DNA of 64,000 bases from Treponema bryantii. Lineage in GTDB: Bacteria; Spirochaetota; Spirochaetia; Treponematales; Treponemataceae. The stretch spans positions 124,001 through 188,000 of the forward strand of contig NZ_FORI01000004.1 of assembly GCF_900113965.1 (NCBI RefSeq), in the 5' to 3' direction. Positions 51,666 through 60,599 of this stretch are shown piece after piece. A model generated the notes under the pieces. It saw only the letters and a list, made by a program, of their open reading frames with translations, ran no database searches and was not told the origin of the DNA. Within the stretch, counting starts at the first letter, position 1. Each line of letters opens with the position of its first letter. The position numbers were made by a program, and so were the translations under genes.

Positions 51666-51839
51666 TTACTTGAAATCCTTTGGTCTTCTTTCAACACGTT
51701 TGCATTTCTGGCATTCTGCCTGATTCTTAAGTCTACCATTTTCGATCATGGTTTTCATTATGATTTCGCCACCACAGTCAGGGCAAATGAATTTTTGTGT
51801 TGCAACAGTTGTACGAGAGTTTTTACTAGCTCCAGCCAT
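51666..51839 (-). CDS. Small zinc-ribbon protein (57 aa)
   Basis: A 57-residue protein with CPDC and CQKC pairs (KFICPDCGGEI and ECQKCKRVERR), forming a zinc ribbon. It starts at ATG 51839 with GGAGG 7 nt ahead; an in-frame ATG at 51869 lacks a site. Ribosome-associated or regulatory roles are possible. It is divergent from rpsT. Confidence 0.75.
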   Translation of the reverse strand: MAGASKNSRTTVATQKFICPDCGGEIIMKTMIENGRLKNQAECQKCKRVERRPKDFK

Positions 51840-51930
51840 TATGTGCCTCCAATCGAATATTCGTATCAAATATAATAATGAGATACGGCTCTAGTGTCAA
51901 TAATTCAAGTAATAAAATTCGAAACTTTCA

Positions 51931-51959
51931 TTGACACAATATATGTAATTTGATAGTAT
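51931..51959 (+). promoter_or_regulatory. rpsT promoter
   Basis: TTGACA (51931-51936), 17-bp spacer, TAGTAT (51954-51959), followed by a leader of about 30 nt. Confidence 0.75.
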
Positions 51960-51995
51960 GAACAACAGTTAACTATATTTTTTGGGGGTCTCCAA

Positions 51996-52271
51996 TTGGC
52001 AGGCAAAAAATCATCTGCAGAAAAAAGACACGCACAGAGCGAAGTTCGCAGACTTCATAATAAAGCAATCAAGAGTACTTGCAGAACTTATGCAAAGCAG
52101 TTTGTAGAAGCAGTTCAGGCTAAAGACCAGAAACTCGCTGAAGAAAAATACAAGCAGCTCCAGAAGGAACTTGATACTGCTCGCAGCAAGGGTGTTTTGA
52201 AGAGAAATGCTGTGTCTCGCAAGAAGTCAAGAATGATGAATCTTTATAATGCTACATTCGCAGCAAAATAA
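51996..52271 (+). CDS. rpsT: 30S ribosomal protein S20
   Basis: A 91-residue S20 (KSSAEKRHAQSEVRRLHNKAIKS). It begins at a TTG, with GGGGGTC upstream, followed by AGKKS. S20 binds 16S rRNA early in 30S assembly. It is Lys/Arg-rich as in the family, transcribed alone and followed by a terminator. A weak start codon in a ribosomal protein gene is compatible with translational control of S20 (known in E. coli). Confidence 0.95.
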   Translation: MAGKKSSAEKRHAQSEVRRLHNKAIKSTCRTYAKQFVEAVQAKDQKLAEEKYKQLQKELDTARSKGVLKRNAVSRKKSRMMNLYNATFAAK

Positions 52272-52294
52272 CATTTTTGATTAATGCATTAGGG

Positions 52295-52334
52295 AAAACC
52301 AGTTGGAAGAATTTTCAACTGGTTTTTTTTTAAT
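52295..52334 (+). terminator. rpsT terminator
   Basis: AAAACCAGTTG and CAACTGGTTTT (11-bp stem, 10-nt loop), followed by a T-run. Confidence 0.85.
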
Positions 52335-52389
52335 ATTTTGAATTTTTGTGATATAATAACTGAAATTAAAAAAAAGCAGGAGTTAAGAA

Positions 52390-52704
52390 ATGTCAGAATC
52401 AAAAATAACAAAAGGCGATTTAGTCGATGCTGTTTATAAATCTACCGATGTAGAAAAGCAGATTATTCAAAAGATTATTGACAGTTTTTTACTTCACACA
52501 AGAGAGTCATTGGAAACTGGTGCTACAATAGAATTAAGAGGTTTTGGAACTTTTGAAGCAAGACTCAGAAAAGGCCGTTCAGAAGCAAGAAATCCTAAAA
52601 CCGGTGAAAAGCTGAGTGTTGAACCTCATTATGTAGCAGCCTTCCGCGCTGGTCAGCTGTTAAAAGAAAAACTCTGGAATCTCAAAAAAGAAGATGAAAA
52701 ATAA
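52390..52704 (+). CDS. HU/IHF-family DNA-binding protein
   Basis: A 104-residue HU protein. Core text: ITKGDLVDAVYKSTDVEKQIIQKIIDSF, ETGATIELRGFGTFEARLRKGRSEARNPKTGEKLSVEP and AAFRAGQLLKEKL. It compacts and bends DNA. The RNPKTGE arm is typical. A GCAGGAG site lies 9 nt before the ATG. Its end overlaps the lnt start by 11 bp, so the two are co-translated. It is distinct from the island HU at 1.4 kb. Confidence 0.95.
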   Translation: MSESKITKGDLVDAVYKSTDVEKQIIQKIIDSFLLHTRESLETGATIELRGFGTFEARLRKGRSEARNPKTGEKLSVEPHYVAAFRAGQLLKEKLWNLKKEDEK

Positions 52705-54382
52705 AAAGAATGACTCTAAAAATCTAAAAGGTCTTTTTCAGAAAATATTTCTTGTAATTATTTCTGCATTATTATTCTGGCTTTCTAATCCAAATGTTTT
52801 TTTTGAAAACGGACTTGGCTGGCTTGGCTGGTTTAATTATTTTCCAATTTTCTATCTGATTAAAAAATCACGTCTGAGTGAGTCTACAATATTTGGGGCA
52901 ATCTTTGGAGTCCTTGCATATGGACTTTACGGTTACTGGCTTAAAGCTTTTCATCCGCTTGGACTTATAATTGTCTGTATTGGTTATCTTGTAATCTGTT
53001 CATTATTATTTACAGTATTAAAAATTGCAGATCTTGTGTGTAAGAAAAACGGCTGGCTGCTTCAGTTTATTTGTGTATGTGGTTATGAATATATTAAAAC
53101 ACTTGGTTTTTTTGGAATCAGCTATGGAGTTACAGCTTATACCCAATGGAACTTTTTATATCTGATTCAGATTTGCGCTATCATAGGTGTTTTTGGTTTG
53201 AATCTGATTGTAATATTTCCTTCTGCCTTTTTATTCAGTTTTATCACAAAAACAATTCAACGAAAAAGACTTTTAGAGCATGTTGATCATGCAAGAAAAT
53301 CTCATATATCAGCTTATGTAAAAAAAGAACAGGCACTTGCAATTAATTCGCTACAGCTTACTTACGTCTGCGGAATTCTCTGGATCATACTTTTCTCAGC
53401 GTCCCTATGCTACGGCTATTCCGTTATGCGAAAACCTGAACCGGAAAAACATGTAACTGTAGCGGCAATTCAGAATAATGAAAGTCCGTGGAAAAATGGA
53501 ATAGAAGAATATTCAAAGAACGTAAAGAATCTTATTCAGCTTACAGAAGAAGCCCAGTATCTTTCTACAGATATTGATTTTATTATCTGGCCGGAAACAG
53601 CTGTTGCACCATCAATCATATATAACTACGACTACGGAACTGATGTTCGCCGCTTTATGCTCATTTCCCAGCTTTTGAATTTCCTTGATGAAAACAATGC
53701 CGTATTTGTAATTGGAAACTCTCATGAAGTAGAAATGAAAGGGGCGGAAAAAGAGCATTACAACAGCGCGCTTGTGTTTGAGTCTGGAAAAAATGTTCAT
53801 CCGCCAGAACCTGGAATTTATTCGAAGATAAAGCTTGTTCCGTTTACAGAAAGTTTTCCGTGGAAGCATACTTTTTCTTCACTGTATGTAAAGCTGTTAA
53901 ACGGAAGTCCTCATATGTGGGAAAAAGGTGAGGAGTATACAGTGTTTAATTACAGGGGCTTAAAGTTTTCCACTCCAATCTGTTTTGAAGATACCTTCAG
54001 TACGATCTGCCGTCAGATGGTTTTGAATGGTTCAAGATGCTTTTTTAATCTGAGTAATGATTCATGGTCAAACAGTATTCCGTGCCAGAGGCAGCATCTT
54101 GCAATGGCAGTTTTCAGATCTGTAGAAAATCATGTTCCTTCGGTAAGAAGTACCGCAAGCGGAGTTACCTGTATAATCAGTCAAAACGGAAAAATTGTGA
54201 AAGCAGCTCCGGAATTCTGTGAAGCGTATATTATTGGAGAGATTCCTGTTATGAGTGAAAATGAGCAGACCTTCTTTACAAAAACCGGTGACATAGCGGG
54301 AAAGGCAGAAGCCGGGCTTGCTATGCTAATATTGATAATACAAACAATTGTTGTTATAATTAATAAACTTACAAACAGATAA
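52694..54382 (+). CDS. lnt: Apolipoprotein N-acyltransferase
   Basis: A 562-residue Lnt. N-terminal and mid-region membrane helices (about 18-240) precede the nitrilase-like domain, whose catalytic triad is clear: E301 in IIWPETAV, K380 in SKIKLVPFTE and C430 in PICFEDTF. A last helix ends the protein. Lnt adds the third acyl chain to lipoproteins in the inner membrane; spirochaetes are lipoprotein-rich. It overlaps the HU gene and lies 14 bp before the bactofilin gene. Confidence 0.94.
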   Translation: MKNKKNDSKNLKGLFQKIFLVIISALLFWLSNPNVFFENGLGWLGWFNYFPIFYLIKKSRLSESTIFGAIFGVLAYGLYGYWLKAFHPLGLIIVCIGYLVICSLLFTVLKIADLVCKKNGWLLQFICVCGYEYIKTLGFFGISYGVTAYTQWNFLYLIQICAIIGVFGLNLIVIFPSAFLFSFITKTIQRKRLLEHVDHARKSHISAYVKKEQALAINSLQLTYVCGILWIILFSASLCYGYSVMRKPEPEKHVTVAAIQNNESPWKNGIEEYSKNVKNLIQLTEEAQYLSTDIDFIIWPETAVAPSIIYNYDYGTDVRRFMLISQLLNFLDENNAVFVIGNSHEVEMKGAEKEHYNSALVFESGKNVHPPEPGIYSKIKLVPFTESFPWKHTFSSLYVKLLNGSPHMWEKGEEYTVFNYRGLKFSTPICFEDTFSTICRQMVLNGSRCFFNLSNDSWSNSIPCQRQHLAMAVFRSVENHVPSVRSTASGVTCIISQNGKIVKAAPEFCEAYIIGEIPVMSENEQTFFTKTGDIAGKAEAGLAMLILIIQTIVVIINKLTNR

Positions 54383-54396
54383 TTACAGGTGAATTG

Positions 54397-54828
54397 ATGG
54401 CTGATAAAAACGAAATTGAAAAAAGAAATATAACAGTTTTTGGTGAAGAAACAGAATTCGACGGAGTTTTGGAATTCAGTGACCGTCTTGTTATTACTGG
54501 AAAATTCAGCGGAAAAATCAATGCTCCTGCAGGAGATCTTGAAATTGCAAAGAATGCAGTTTGTAAGGTTGATAAGATTGATGCAAATTCTATTATCGTT
54601 GCCGGTGGCGATGTAAATGGTGATATGAATGCTGCTGAGCGGGTAGAAATCTGTTCTGGAAGTAAGGTTATTGGAAATATCACAACTGCAAGAATCAGAA
54701 TTGCAAACAACGTAGAGTTCAGTGGTGATGTAAACATGCTCGACAAAGAACCAGAGGTAGACTTATTCTCAGTAGCTTCATCTGAATATAAACAGGCAAT
54801 GATTATTCACTCTGATGTGATAAAATAA
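54397..54828 (+). CDS. Bactofilin
   Basis: A 143-residue bactofilin, a polymerising beta-helix cytoskeletal protein. The core repeats are GVLEFSDRLVITGKFSGKINAPAGDLEIAKNAVCKVDKIDANSIIVAGGDVNGDMNAAERVEICSGSKVIGNI. The TTG at 54394 is also in frame. It may shape the cell or localise wall enzymes or flagella. The ribosome-binding site is AGGTG, and the upstream neighbour is lnt. Confidence 0.9.
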   Translation: MADKNEIEKRNITVFGEETEFDGVLEFSDRLVITGKFSGKINAPAGDLEIAKNAVCKVDKIDANSIIVAGGDVNGDMNAAERVEICSGSKVIGNITTARIRIANNVEFSGDVNMLDKEPEVDLFSVASSEYKQAMIIHSDVIK

Positions 54829-54833
54829 TTTAA

Positions 54834-54860
54834 TTGACAGAATCGTTAAAAAAATATAAT
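54834..54860 (+). promoter_or_regulatory. rho promoter and long leader
   Basis: TTGACA (54834-54839), 15-bp spacer, TATAAT (54855-54860); a second TAATAT option follows at 18 bp. The leader to the start codon is about 120 nt, long enough for autoregulation of rho. Confidence 0.55.
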
Positions 54861-54983
54861 AATATAGATGTAGGGAATATTTTTCATTTCTTGTCCCGCA
54901 AAAAATCAAATCAAATTGGGTTTATTTAATTTTTTTACTATATATAAAATCAAAGAAAATTTAATTATTTATGAGGATTTTTA

Positions 54984-56747
54984 ATGGCAGCATTAAGAAG
55001 GCATCGTGCAGATGATGCAAATGTTTCAGAGCCTGTAGATGAAGCACAGGCAACACTCGATTTTGGTTCAACAGATGAACCTGCAGAAACTTCAGAGCAG
55101 ACAACCCCAGTTGAAAACAGTGCAGAAGAATCAGAAGCCCCTGCATCAGAAACTACAGAACAGACAGAAGATTCTGCCTCAGAAACACCAGCAGAAGGAG
55201 AAGGCTCTGATTCAAGCCGAGTAGTTGTAAAACGACGAAGAGTTGTAAAGAAAACTGAAGAATCAGAAAGTGCTAATCAATCTTCAGAAGAACGTCCTAA
55301 TAATCACCGATATCAGAATAATCAGAACAAATATAATAACAACAATAACAGAAGAGGACAGGGAATGCGTAAGCCTTATGGCCGCAATTCTTATACACCT
55401 CCTAGTCCTGAAATGGCAGAAATGCTTGCAGCTGAATCTGCCGCTGCCGCTGAAGAAAATGCAAATAAACCACGTCTTTTAATTAATGATCTTACAATCA
55501 AATCAATGCCAGAACTTCGTGAACTTGCTATGAATTATGGCTTTACAGCAGATGACCTTGCTCCAATGAAAAAGCAGGATTTGATTTTTGTAATTCTTAA
55601 AGCTCATACAGAACACGGTGGAATTATTTTTGCTTCTGGATCTCTTGAGATTCTTCCAGACGGCTACGGATTCCTCCGCTCACCACAGAACAGCTATCTT
55701 CCAGGTCCAGATGATATTTACATCAGCCCAAGTCAGATCAGACTTTTCAACCTTAAGACTGGTGATACTGTTTACGGACAGACTCGTTCTCCAAAAGAGG
55801 GTGAACGCTTCTTTGCTTTACTTCGCATTGAAACAGTAAACTTTGACGAACCACGCATTGCACAGACTCGTGTTCCTTTTGAAAACCTTACACCGCTTTA
55901 TCCAGATGAAAAGCTTCGTCTTGAAACAGTTTCAACTGAGGTTTCTACACGTATCGTTGACCTGTTTGCACCAATCGGTAAAGGTCAGCGTCTTTTGATT
56001 GTTGCGCCACCAAAAGCCGGTAAGACAATCCTTATGCAGAAAATTGCAAACGCAATCACAACAAATAACCCTGAGGTATATCTCATCGTTCTTTTGATTG
56101 ATGAGCGTCCTGAGGAAGTTACAGAAATGGAACGCGCTATCAAAGGTGAAGTTATTTCTTCTACTTTTGATGAGCAGGCAACACGTCACGTTCAGGTTGC
56201 AGAAATGGTTCTTGAAAAGGCAAAACGCCTTGTTGAACATAAGCGTGATGTTGTAATTCTTCTTGACTCTATTACACGTCTTGCACGTGCTTATAACCAG
56301 ACAGTTCAGACTTCCGGAAAGGTTCTTTCTGGTGGTGTAGATTCAAACGCACTCTTTAAGCCAAAGAGATTCTTTGGTGCAGCACGTAACGTAGAAGAGG
56401 GTGGATCTCTTACAATCATTTCTACAGCTTTGATTGAAACTGGTAGCCGTATGGATGAGGTTATATTTGAAGAGTTCAAGGGAACTGGAAACTCTGAAAT
56501 TGACCTTGACCGCAAGCTTGCAGAACGTCGTCTCTTCCCGGCAATCAACATCAAGAAATCTGGTACTCGTAAAGAGGAACTTCTTCTTACTGAAAATGAA
56601 CTTCAGAAGATCTGGATTCTCCGTAAGGTACTCAACCCAATGGAAGATGTTGATGTTACAGAGCTCATTCTTGATCGCATGAAGAAGAGTAAGACTAACG
56701 AAGCTTTCCTTGCCAGCATGAACGCTGGAACTGCAGGTCTTGAGTAA
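54984..56747 (+). CDS. rho: Transcription termination factor Rho, with long disordered N-terminal extension
   Basis: A 587-residue Rho. The first ~150 residues are an acidic, Thr/Ser/Glu/Gln-rich region ending in a patch of Asn, Arg and Gly (about 105-135), then a Rho-N segment ([32 protein letters not shown]) and an RNA-binding cold-shock-like domain ([12 protein letters not shown]). The ATPase has Walker [16 protein letters not shown], Walker [17 protein letters not shown] and the Q-loop/R-loop ([20 protein letters not shown]). It is an RNA-dependent helicase that ends transcription. The disordered extension is longer than in E. coli. A 9-bp hairpin follows the stop (56756-56778). Confidence 0.95.
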   Translation: MAALRRHRADDANVSEPVDEAQATLDFGSTDEPAETSEQTTPVENSAEESEAPASETTEQTEDSASETPAEGEGSDSSRVVVKRRRVVKKTEESESANQSSEERPNNHRYQNNQNKYNNNNNRRGQGMRKPYGRNSYTPPSPEMAEMLAAESAAAAEENANKPRLLINDLTIKSMPELRELAMNYGFTADDLAPMKKQDLIFVILKAHTEHGGIIFASGSLEILPDGYGFLRSPQNSYLPGPDDIYISPSQIRLFNLKTGDTVYGQTRSPKEGERFFALLRIETVNFDEPRIAQTRVPFENLTPLYPDEKLRLETVSTEVSTRIVDLFAPIGKGQRLLIVAPPKAGKTILMQKIANAITTNNPEVYLIVLLIDERPEEVTEMERAIKGEVISSTFDEQATRHVQVAEMVLEKAKRLVEHKRDVVILLDSITRLARAYNQTVQTSGKVLSGGVDSNALFKPKRFFGAARNVEEGGSLTIISTALIETGSRMDEVIFEEFKGTGNSEIDLDRKLAERRLFPAINIKKSGTRKEELLLTENELQKIWILRKVLNPMEDVDVTELILDRMKKSKTNEAFLASMNAGTAGLE

Positions 56748-56755
56748 GTGATTTC

Positions 56756-56778
56756 ATTATCGGGGTTGACCCGATAAT
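56756..56778 (+). terminator. Hairpin after rho
   Basis: ATTATCGGG, loop GTTGA, CCCGATAAT: a 9-bp perfect stem 8 bp after the rho stop, with no T-run. Confidence 0.55.
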
Positions 56779-56836
56779 CTGATTTTAATATAATAGTAAA
56801 ATCAATTTTTTATCTTGTGATATTATTTATATTTTT

Positions 56837-56925
56837 GGCTGACAGTGGCGAAATGATAGAAGTGCTTAAGGTACAAGCTAGAGGCTGCTGGGCGTAATAT
56901 CGGGCAAGAATATAGGAGTTATACA
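56837..56925 (+). promoter_or_regulatory. rpmE leader with tRNA-Leu-like 5' half
   Basis: The leader includes GTGGCGAAATGATAGAAG, which resembles the D arm of tRNA-Leu, then TTAAGGTAC and a 4-bp GCTT/AAGC hairpin, but there is no T arm. It could be a tRNA relic or an RNA control element for L31. A ribosome-binding site (TAGGAG) follows. Confidence 0.35.
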
Positions 56926-57135
56926 ATGAAAAAGGGAATTCACCCAGACTACCAGCTTACAAAAATTACCTGCGTTTGCGGTAATGTAATCGAAACACGT
57001 TCAACTGTAAAAGACATTCACGTTGAAATTTGTTCAGCTTGCCACCCATTCTATACTGGTAAGCAGAAACTCGTTGATACTGCAGGTCGTATCGACCGCT
57101 TCAATAAGAGATACGGTATCAAGGACAACAAATAG
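56926..57135 (+). CDS. rpmE: 50S ribosomal protein L31 (zinc-binding form)
   Basis: A 69-residue L31 with the four-Cys zinc site: C16-x-C18 (CVCG) and C36-x-x-C39 (CSAC). Start ATG 8 nt after TAGGAG. Zinc-type L31 is normally kept under zinc-replete conditions. It has its own leader and a strong terminator. Confidence 0.95.
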   Translation: MKKGIHPDYQLTKITCVCGNVIETRSTVKDIHVEICSACHPFYTGKQKLVDTAGRIDRFNKRYGIKDNK

Positions 57136-57152
57136 TTCTTATAAGAATACAG

Positions 57153-57187
57153 AAAAGGCTTCCGAAAATCGGAAGCCTTTTTTTTAT
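57153..57187 (+). terminator. rpmE terminator
   Basis: AAAAGGCTTCCGA, loop AAA, TCGGAAGCCTTTT (13-bp stem) followed by T; it also runs into the convergent methyltransferase gene end. Confidence 0.9.
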
Positions 57188-58326
57188 TTCAAGATGAACT
57201 CCCACACCTTATGTGGCTTTTTTCCTGCAAAGTCTACCGGGATTGTCTGCTCTGTTATTTCCTTCCAGGTGAACTCTGAACCGGCAGCGGTTTTTGGCGG
57301 AATCTTACTGATGTCGAACTTTATTCTTTCAGAGTTTGTTGAAAAATAAAGGCTGCCGCCAGGGGCTAGAATGTTCAGACAGTCCTTTACCAGCTGTGGC
57401 CAGTCGCGGTTAATATCCAGAACATCTGTTGTAGCCTTGCTGTTTGAGAAAGTTGGCGGGTCAAGAATAATCAGATCATAAAGTTCTTCTGGTGAAAGTT
57501 TTCCACCTTTTGCATTAACAGCTTTTTCCTGTAAAAATCTCATACAGTCTGCACGAGTAAACTCATAACGTTTTTTATCTGTAAAGCCGTTAAGTTTCAT
57601 ATTATCTTTTGCCCATGAAAGATATGTGTTTGAAAGGTCTACAGATTCTACAAAGCTGGCATTTCCCTGTGCTGAGTATACAGAAAAACTTCCTGTGTAG
57701 CAGAAGAGATTGAGTACACGTTCTTTACTGCAGGTATCGCGGACAACTGAACGTAACGGTCTGTGGTCAAAAAACAATCCTGTATCAAGATAACTTGTAA
57801 GATCCAGACGGAAAAGCTGGCCCTGTTCCTGAACAATTCCACTTACTGTCTGTACACTGTCATTTTTCTGATACTGTTCATCATCTTTGTGGCTTTTGTG
57901 TCCACGTGATTTTTTTACAATATGAGAAAGTTCAATGCCAAGTACTTCACTTGCAGCTGCAGACATTGCGTCGAGCCATGCAGCCTCATCTTCATCAGAT
58001 TTTTCGTAAGGACGTTCGTAAAGATAAAGTACAGCGTAAGTTCTTTCTTTAATTTCGTGTTCAACAGCAGGATCATTTGCACTAAGACGGGCATTCTGGT
58101 CGCTCATTAAACGTGCGGCTTCAATTACAGAATCAACTCCATCTGGAAGGAATTCGTAAAGGTCCAGGCTTACAGGAATTTCCGGAATATCCCGGTCGTA
58201 AAGTCTGTAGCAGGAAACACGGCTTTTGCGTGCCCATTTACGTAATTCTTTATATTTTTTTTTAAGGCGGTTAGAAAAAAGCTCCGCCTGGTATTCAGTC
58301 TTTTTCTGAGTGTCTTCAATGTTCAT
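57184..58326 (-). CDS. RlmK/RlmI-like class I rRNA methyltransferase
   Basis: A 380-residue protein with the C-terminal half of RlmKL-type enzymes: RVLNLFCYTGSFSVYSAQGNASFVESVDLS (SAM site), then LIILDPPTFSNSKA, the DPPTFSNSK box of RlmK. The N-terminal part (KYKELRKWARKSRVSCYRLYDRDIPEIPV) is the RNA-binding piece. It likely methylates 23S rRNA (m7G2069 by analogy to RlmK, or a cytosine as RlmI). No PUA domain as in RlmI is obvious. It ends 48 bp beyond the rpmE stop, on the opposite strand, in the shared terminator. Confidence 0.8.
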   Translation of the reverse strand: MNIEDTQKKTEYQAELFSNRLKKKYKELRKWARKSRVSCYRLYDRDIPEIPVSLDLYEFLPDGVDSVIEAARLMSDQNARLSANDPAVEHEIKERTYAVLYLYERPYEKSDEDEAAWLDAMSAAASEVLGIELSHIVKKSRGHKSHKDDEQYQKNDSVQTVSGIVQEQGQLFRLDLTSYLDTGLFFDHRPLRSVVRDTCSKERVLNLFCYTGSFSVYSAQGNASFVESVDLSNTYLSWAKDNMKLNGFTDKKRYEFTRADCMRFLQEKAVNAKGGKLSPEELYDLIILDPPTFSNSKATTDVLDINRDWPQLVKDCLNILAPGGSLYFSTNSERIKFDISKIPPKTAAGSEFTWKEITEQTIPVDFAGKKPHKVWEFILK

Positions 58327-58350
58327 GTGGCAAGTTTACCACATATCTGT

Positions 58351-58356
58351 TATAAT
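58351..58356 (+). promoter_or_regulatory. -10 box of the 67-aa gene
   Basis: TATAAT, 7 bp before the ATG at 58364, so the transcript could be leaderless. No good -35 is seen. Confidence 0.4.
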
Positions 58357-58363
58357 TAAAACC

Positions 58364-58567
58364 ATGACAGCGACTGAAAAATATCTTGCAATGAATAATG
58401 AATTCTGTAAACTCCGTGATGCAATTTACGAAAGTAATGTTGTAGAAGCAGATGAAGACGAAAATGTTCAGCAGAGTGTACAGATGGCTCTCGGCGTTTT
58501 ATGTCAGTATCTTGATTACTACAAAGAATTGAACAAGGTAAAGAGCCGCGAAAAAAAAAGTAAATAA
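58364..58567 (+). CDS. Small conserved-looking protein (67 aa)
   Basis: The likely start is the ATG at 58364 (TATEKYLAMNNEF), giving 67 residues; upstream in-frame codons lie in the rlmK promoter region. The protein is acidic in the middle (VEADEDENVQQSVQMALGVL) and ends Lys-rich (KSREKKSK). No known domain. A good -10 box 7 bp ahead and no ribosome-binding site suggest a leaderless transcript. Confidence 0.55.
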   Translation: MTATEKYLAMNNEFCKLRDAIYESNVVEADEDENVQQSVQMALGVLCQYLDYYKELNKVKSREKKSK

Positions 58568-58922
58568 TCGTTATAACTACCGTACTTCCTTGTCATAATT
58601 AAAGAATGTAGATTTTTATGACGATAATTTAAGATAGAATGGATAATCAGCAGATTAGGGAAGTATTGGAAGGTCTCATGAAAGAGAGGAAAGAACATCC
58701 TCCTGTTAAACTTATTTCCCAGGAAAAACTTGATCAGCTGCTTAATTCATATTACAAGAAACTAGCCACTAAAGAGAAAAAAAACTAAAATCTCTTCTTA
58801 TATACATAATCTCCAAAAAACATTATAATTGTAGTCTCATAATTTGCATTTATCCCACAACCTGTGTGTATGTGCGGTAAAAATATATTTGTGTGCCCCT
58901 GTGTGGGCAGTGAAGGAATCTT
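58568..58922. other. Interval before the DEAD-box helicase gene
   Basis: It holds one likely small ORF (58639-58788) and a promoter-like GATAAT at 58623-58628. The rest is A+T-rich leader for the helicase, with no other gene seen. Confidence 0.5.
58639..58788 (+). CDS. Possible small protein (49 aa)
   Basis: ATG to TAA, reading MDNQQIREVLEGLMKERK, then EHPPVKLISQEKLDQLLNSYYKKL. The composition is protein-like and amphipathic, but there is no ribosome-binding site and no homologue can be checked. GATAAT at 58623 could again make a leaderless mRNA. Confidence 0.35.
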   Translation: MDNQQIREVLEGLMKERKEHPPVKLISQEKLDQLLNSYYKKLATKEKKN

Positions 58923-60581
58923 ATGGATTTTACAGAATTTGGTCTTGATGAAAGACTTTTGAAGGGAATTGAAGCCGCCGGTTATGTTACATGTACACCG
59001 GTTCAGGAACAGGTGATTAAGGCTTCTAAATCAGCAGAAGGGGCTAAGGGCCCGGATTTGTATGTTCAGTCTCAGACTGGAACTGGTAAGACCTGCGCAT
59101 ATCTTGTTGCAGTAATTGGTGAAATGCTTAAAGAGCAGAATGCAGGTAAAAAGTGTTTGATTCTTGCTCCTACACGTGAGCTTGCAGTTCAGATTGAAGA
59201 AGAAGCAAAGGTTCTTGTTGGAACAAGTGGTCTTAAAGCTTTTTCTGTTTATGGTGGTGTTGGTTACGAAAAGCAGATTGCAACTTTGAAAAAAGGTGTT
59301 GATATTGTAATTGGTACACCTGGTCGTGTAATTGATTTGAATGAGGGGGGAAACCTTGACCTCAGCAATTCTTACTTCTGCGTAATTGATGAAGCTGACC
59401 GCATGTTTGATATGGGATTCTACGATGATCTTCGTAAAATCTTAAAGTGTCTTCCAGAAGCAGAATCTCGCCAGACAATGCTTTTCTCTGCAACTCTCAA
59501 TACTTACGTAAAGAATCTTGCATGGGAATATACACGTGATCCTGTAGAAATTACAATCGAAGCAGAAAACATTACAGTAAGCGAAATTCAGCAGGAACTT
59601 CTTCATGTTTCATCTGATGAGAAGATGAAGCTTCTTGTTGGAATCCTCAAGCATGAAAACCCAGAATCAGCAATTATCTTCTGTAATACAAAACGTTCCT
59701 GCGAAGTTATTGCAAAGCGTCTTGTTATTAACGAAATTCAGGCTGAATTTATGATTGGTGACTTGCCTCAGTCTAAGCGTCTTGCAATTTTGAAGAAGTT
59801 CAAGGCCGGAGAAATTAAGATTCTCGTTGCAACAGATGTTGCTGCACGCGGTATTGATGTTGATGATCTTGCAATGGTAATTAACTACGACCTTCCTGTT
59901 GAAGCTGAAAACTACGTTCACCGTATTGGCCGTACAGCACGTGCAGGTAAATCTGGAAAGGCATATACTTTCTGTTCTGAACAGGATGTTTATAACCTTC
60001 CTGCAATTGAGCGCTATATCGAAATGTCTATTCCTGCAACTGTTGCTTATCCAGATCAGATGGAAGAAGACAAGTCTGCCGGTATGTATATTAAGACAGA
60101 AAACTGGCGTGGTGATGATGATTATGATAACCGCGGCGGATACCGTAAGGGTAAGGATGGCGATATTCATAACCGCCGTCGTGATGACCGCGATGGACGT
60201 GGACACGGAAAACGTAACGGTCACGGACGTGATGATAAGCGTGATGACCGTCGCCATGACGGATATAAGAAAGACGGCTACAAGAAAGGTGGAAAGGGAC
60301 GCGATGGTGGAAAGCGACCTTACATTGACCCAGCTAAACTTGCCGGTCTTTCATACGAAGAGCGCATGAAGATGTATAAGGATGCTTATGCTTCTGGTTC
60401 TGTTTCTAAGGGAGCAAAAGACATCTACAAGAAGGGCGGTTATAAGAAGAGTGATTACAAGAAAGGCGATTACAAGAAGAACGGTAAGAAGTCTTACAAT
60501 AATAACCGTCCACAGCAGAAGGCTGCACCTGAGCAGAAGAAGACATTCTGGCAGAAAGTTAAGAGCTTCTTTGGCCGTTAA
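58923..60581 (+). CDS. DEAD-box RNA helicase with repetitive basic tail
   Basis: A 552-residue RhlE/DeaD-like helicase. Q-motif (FTEFGLDERLLKGIEAAGYVTCTPVQEQVI), Walker A SQTGTGKT, DEAD in VIDEADRMFDMGF, SAT in FSATL and HRIGRTARAG are all present. The last ~170 residues are a low-complexity Arg/Gly/Asp/Lys tail (GRGHGKRNGHGRDDKRDDR and several YKKGDYKK/YKKGGYKK units). It unwinds rRNA or mRNA duplexes. AAGGAATCTT precedes the ATG. It lies 18 bp upstream of the ABC-F gene and may be co-transcribed. Confidence 0.94.
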   Translation: MDFTEFGLDERLLKGIEAAGYVTCTPVQEQVIKASKSAEGAKGPDLYVQSQTGTGKTCAYLVAVIGEMLKEQNAGKKCLILAPTRELAVQIEEEAKVLVGTSGLKAFSVYGGVGYEKQIATLKKGVDIVIGTPGRVIDLNEGGNLDLSNSYFCVIDEADRMFDMGFYDDLRKILKCLPEAESRQTMLFSATLNTYVKNLAWEYTRDPVEITIEAENITVSEIQQELLHVSSDEKMKLLVGILKHENPESAIIFCNTKRSCEVIAKRLVINEIQAEFMIGDLPQSKRLAILKKFKAGEIKILVATDVAARGIDVDDLAMVINYDLPVEAENYVHRIGRTARAGKSGKAYTFCSEQDVYNLPAIERYIEMSIPATVAYPDQMEEDKSAGMYIKTENWRGDDDYDNRGGYRKGKDGDIHNRRRDDRDGRGHGKRNGHGRDDKRDDRRHDGYKKDGYKKGGKGRDGGKRPYIDPAKLAGLSYEERMKMYKDAYASGSVSKGAKDIYKKGGYKKSDYKKGDYKKNGKKSYNNNRPQQKAAPEQKKTFWQKVKSFFGR

Positions 60582-60599
60582 TTTTTTAGGGGATAATAA

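Noticed and set aside
59667-60257. 196-codon minus-strand ORF in the DEAD-box gene
   Set aside because: Shadow of the helicase; Ile/Thr/Val-rich with no domain.
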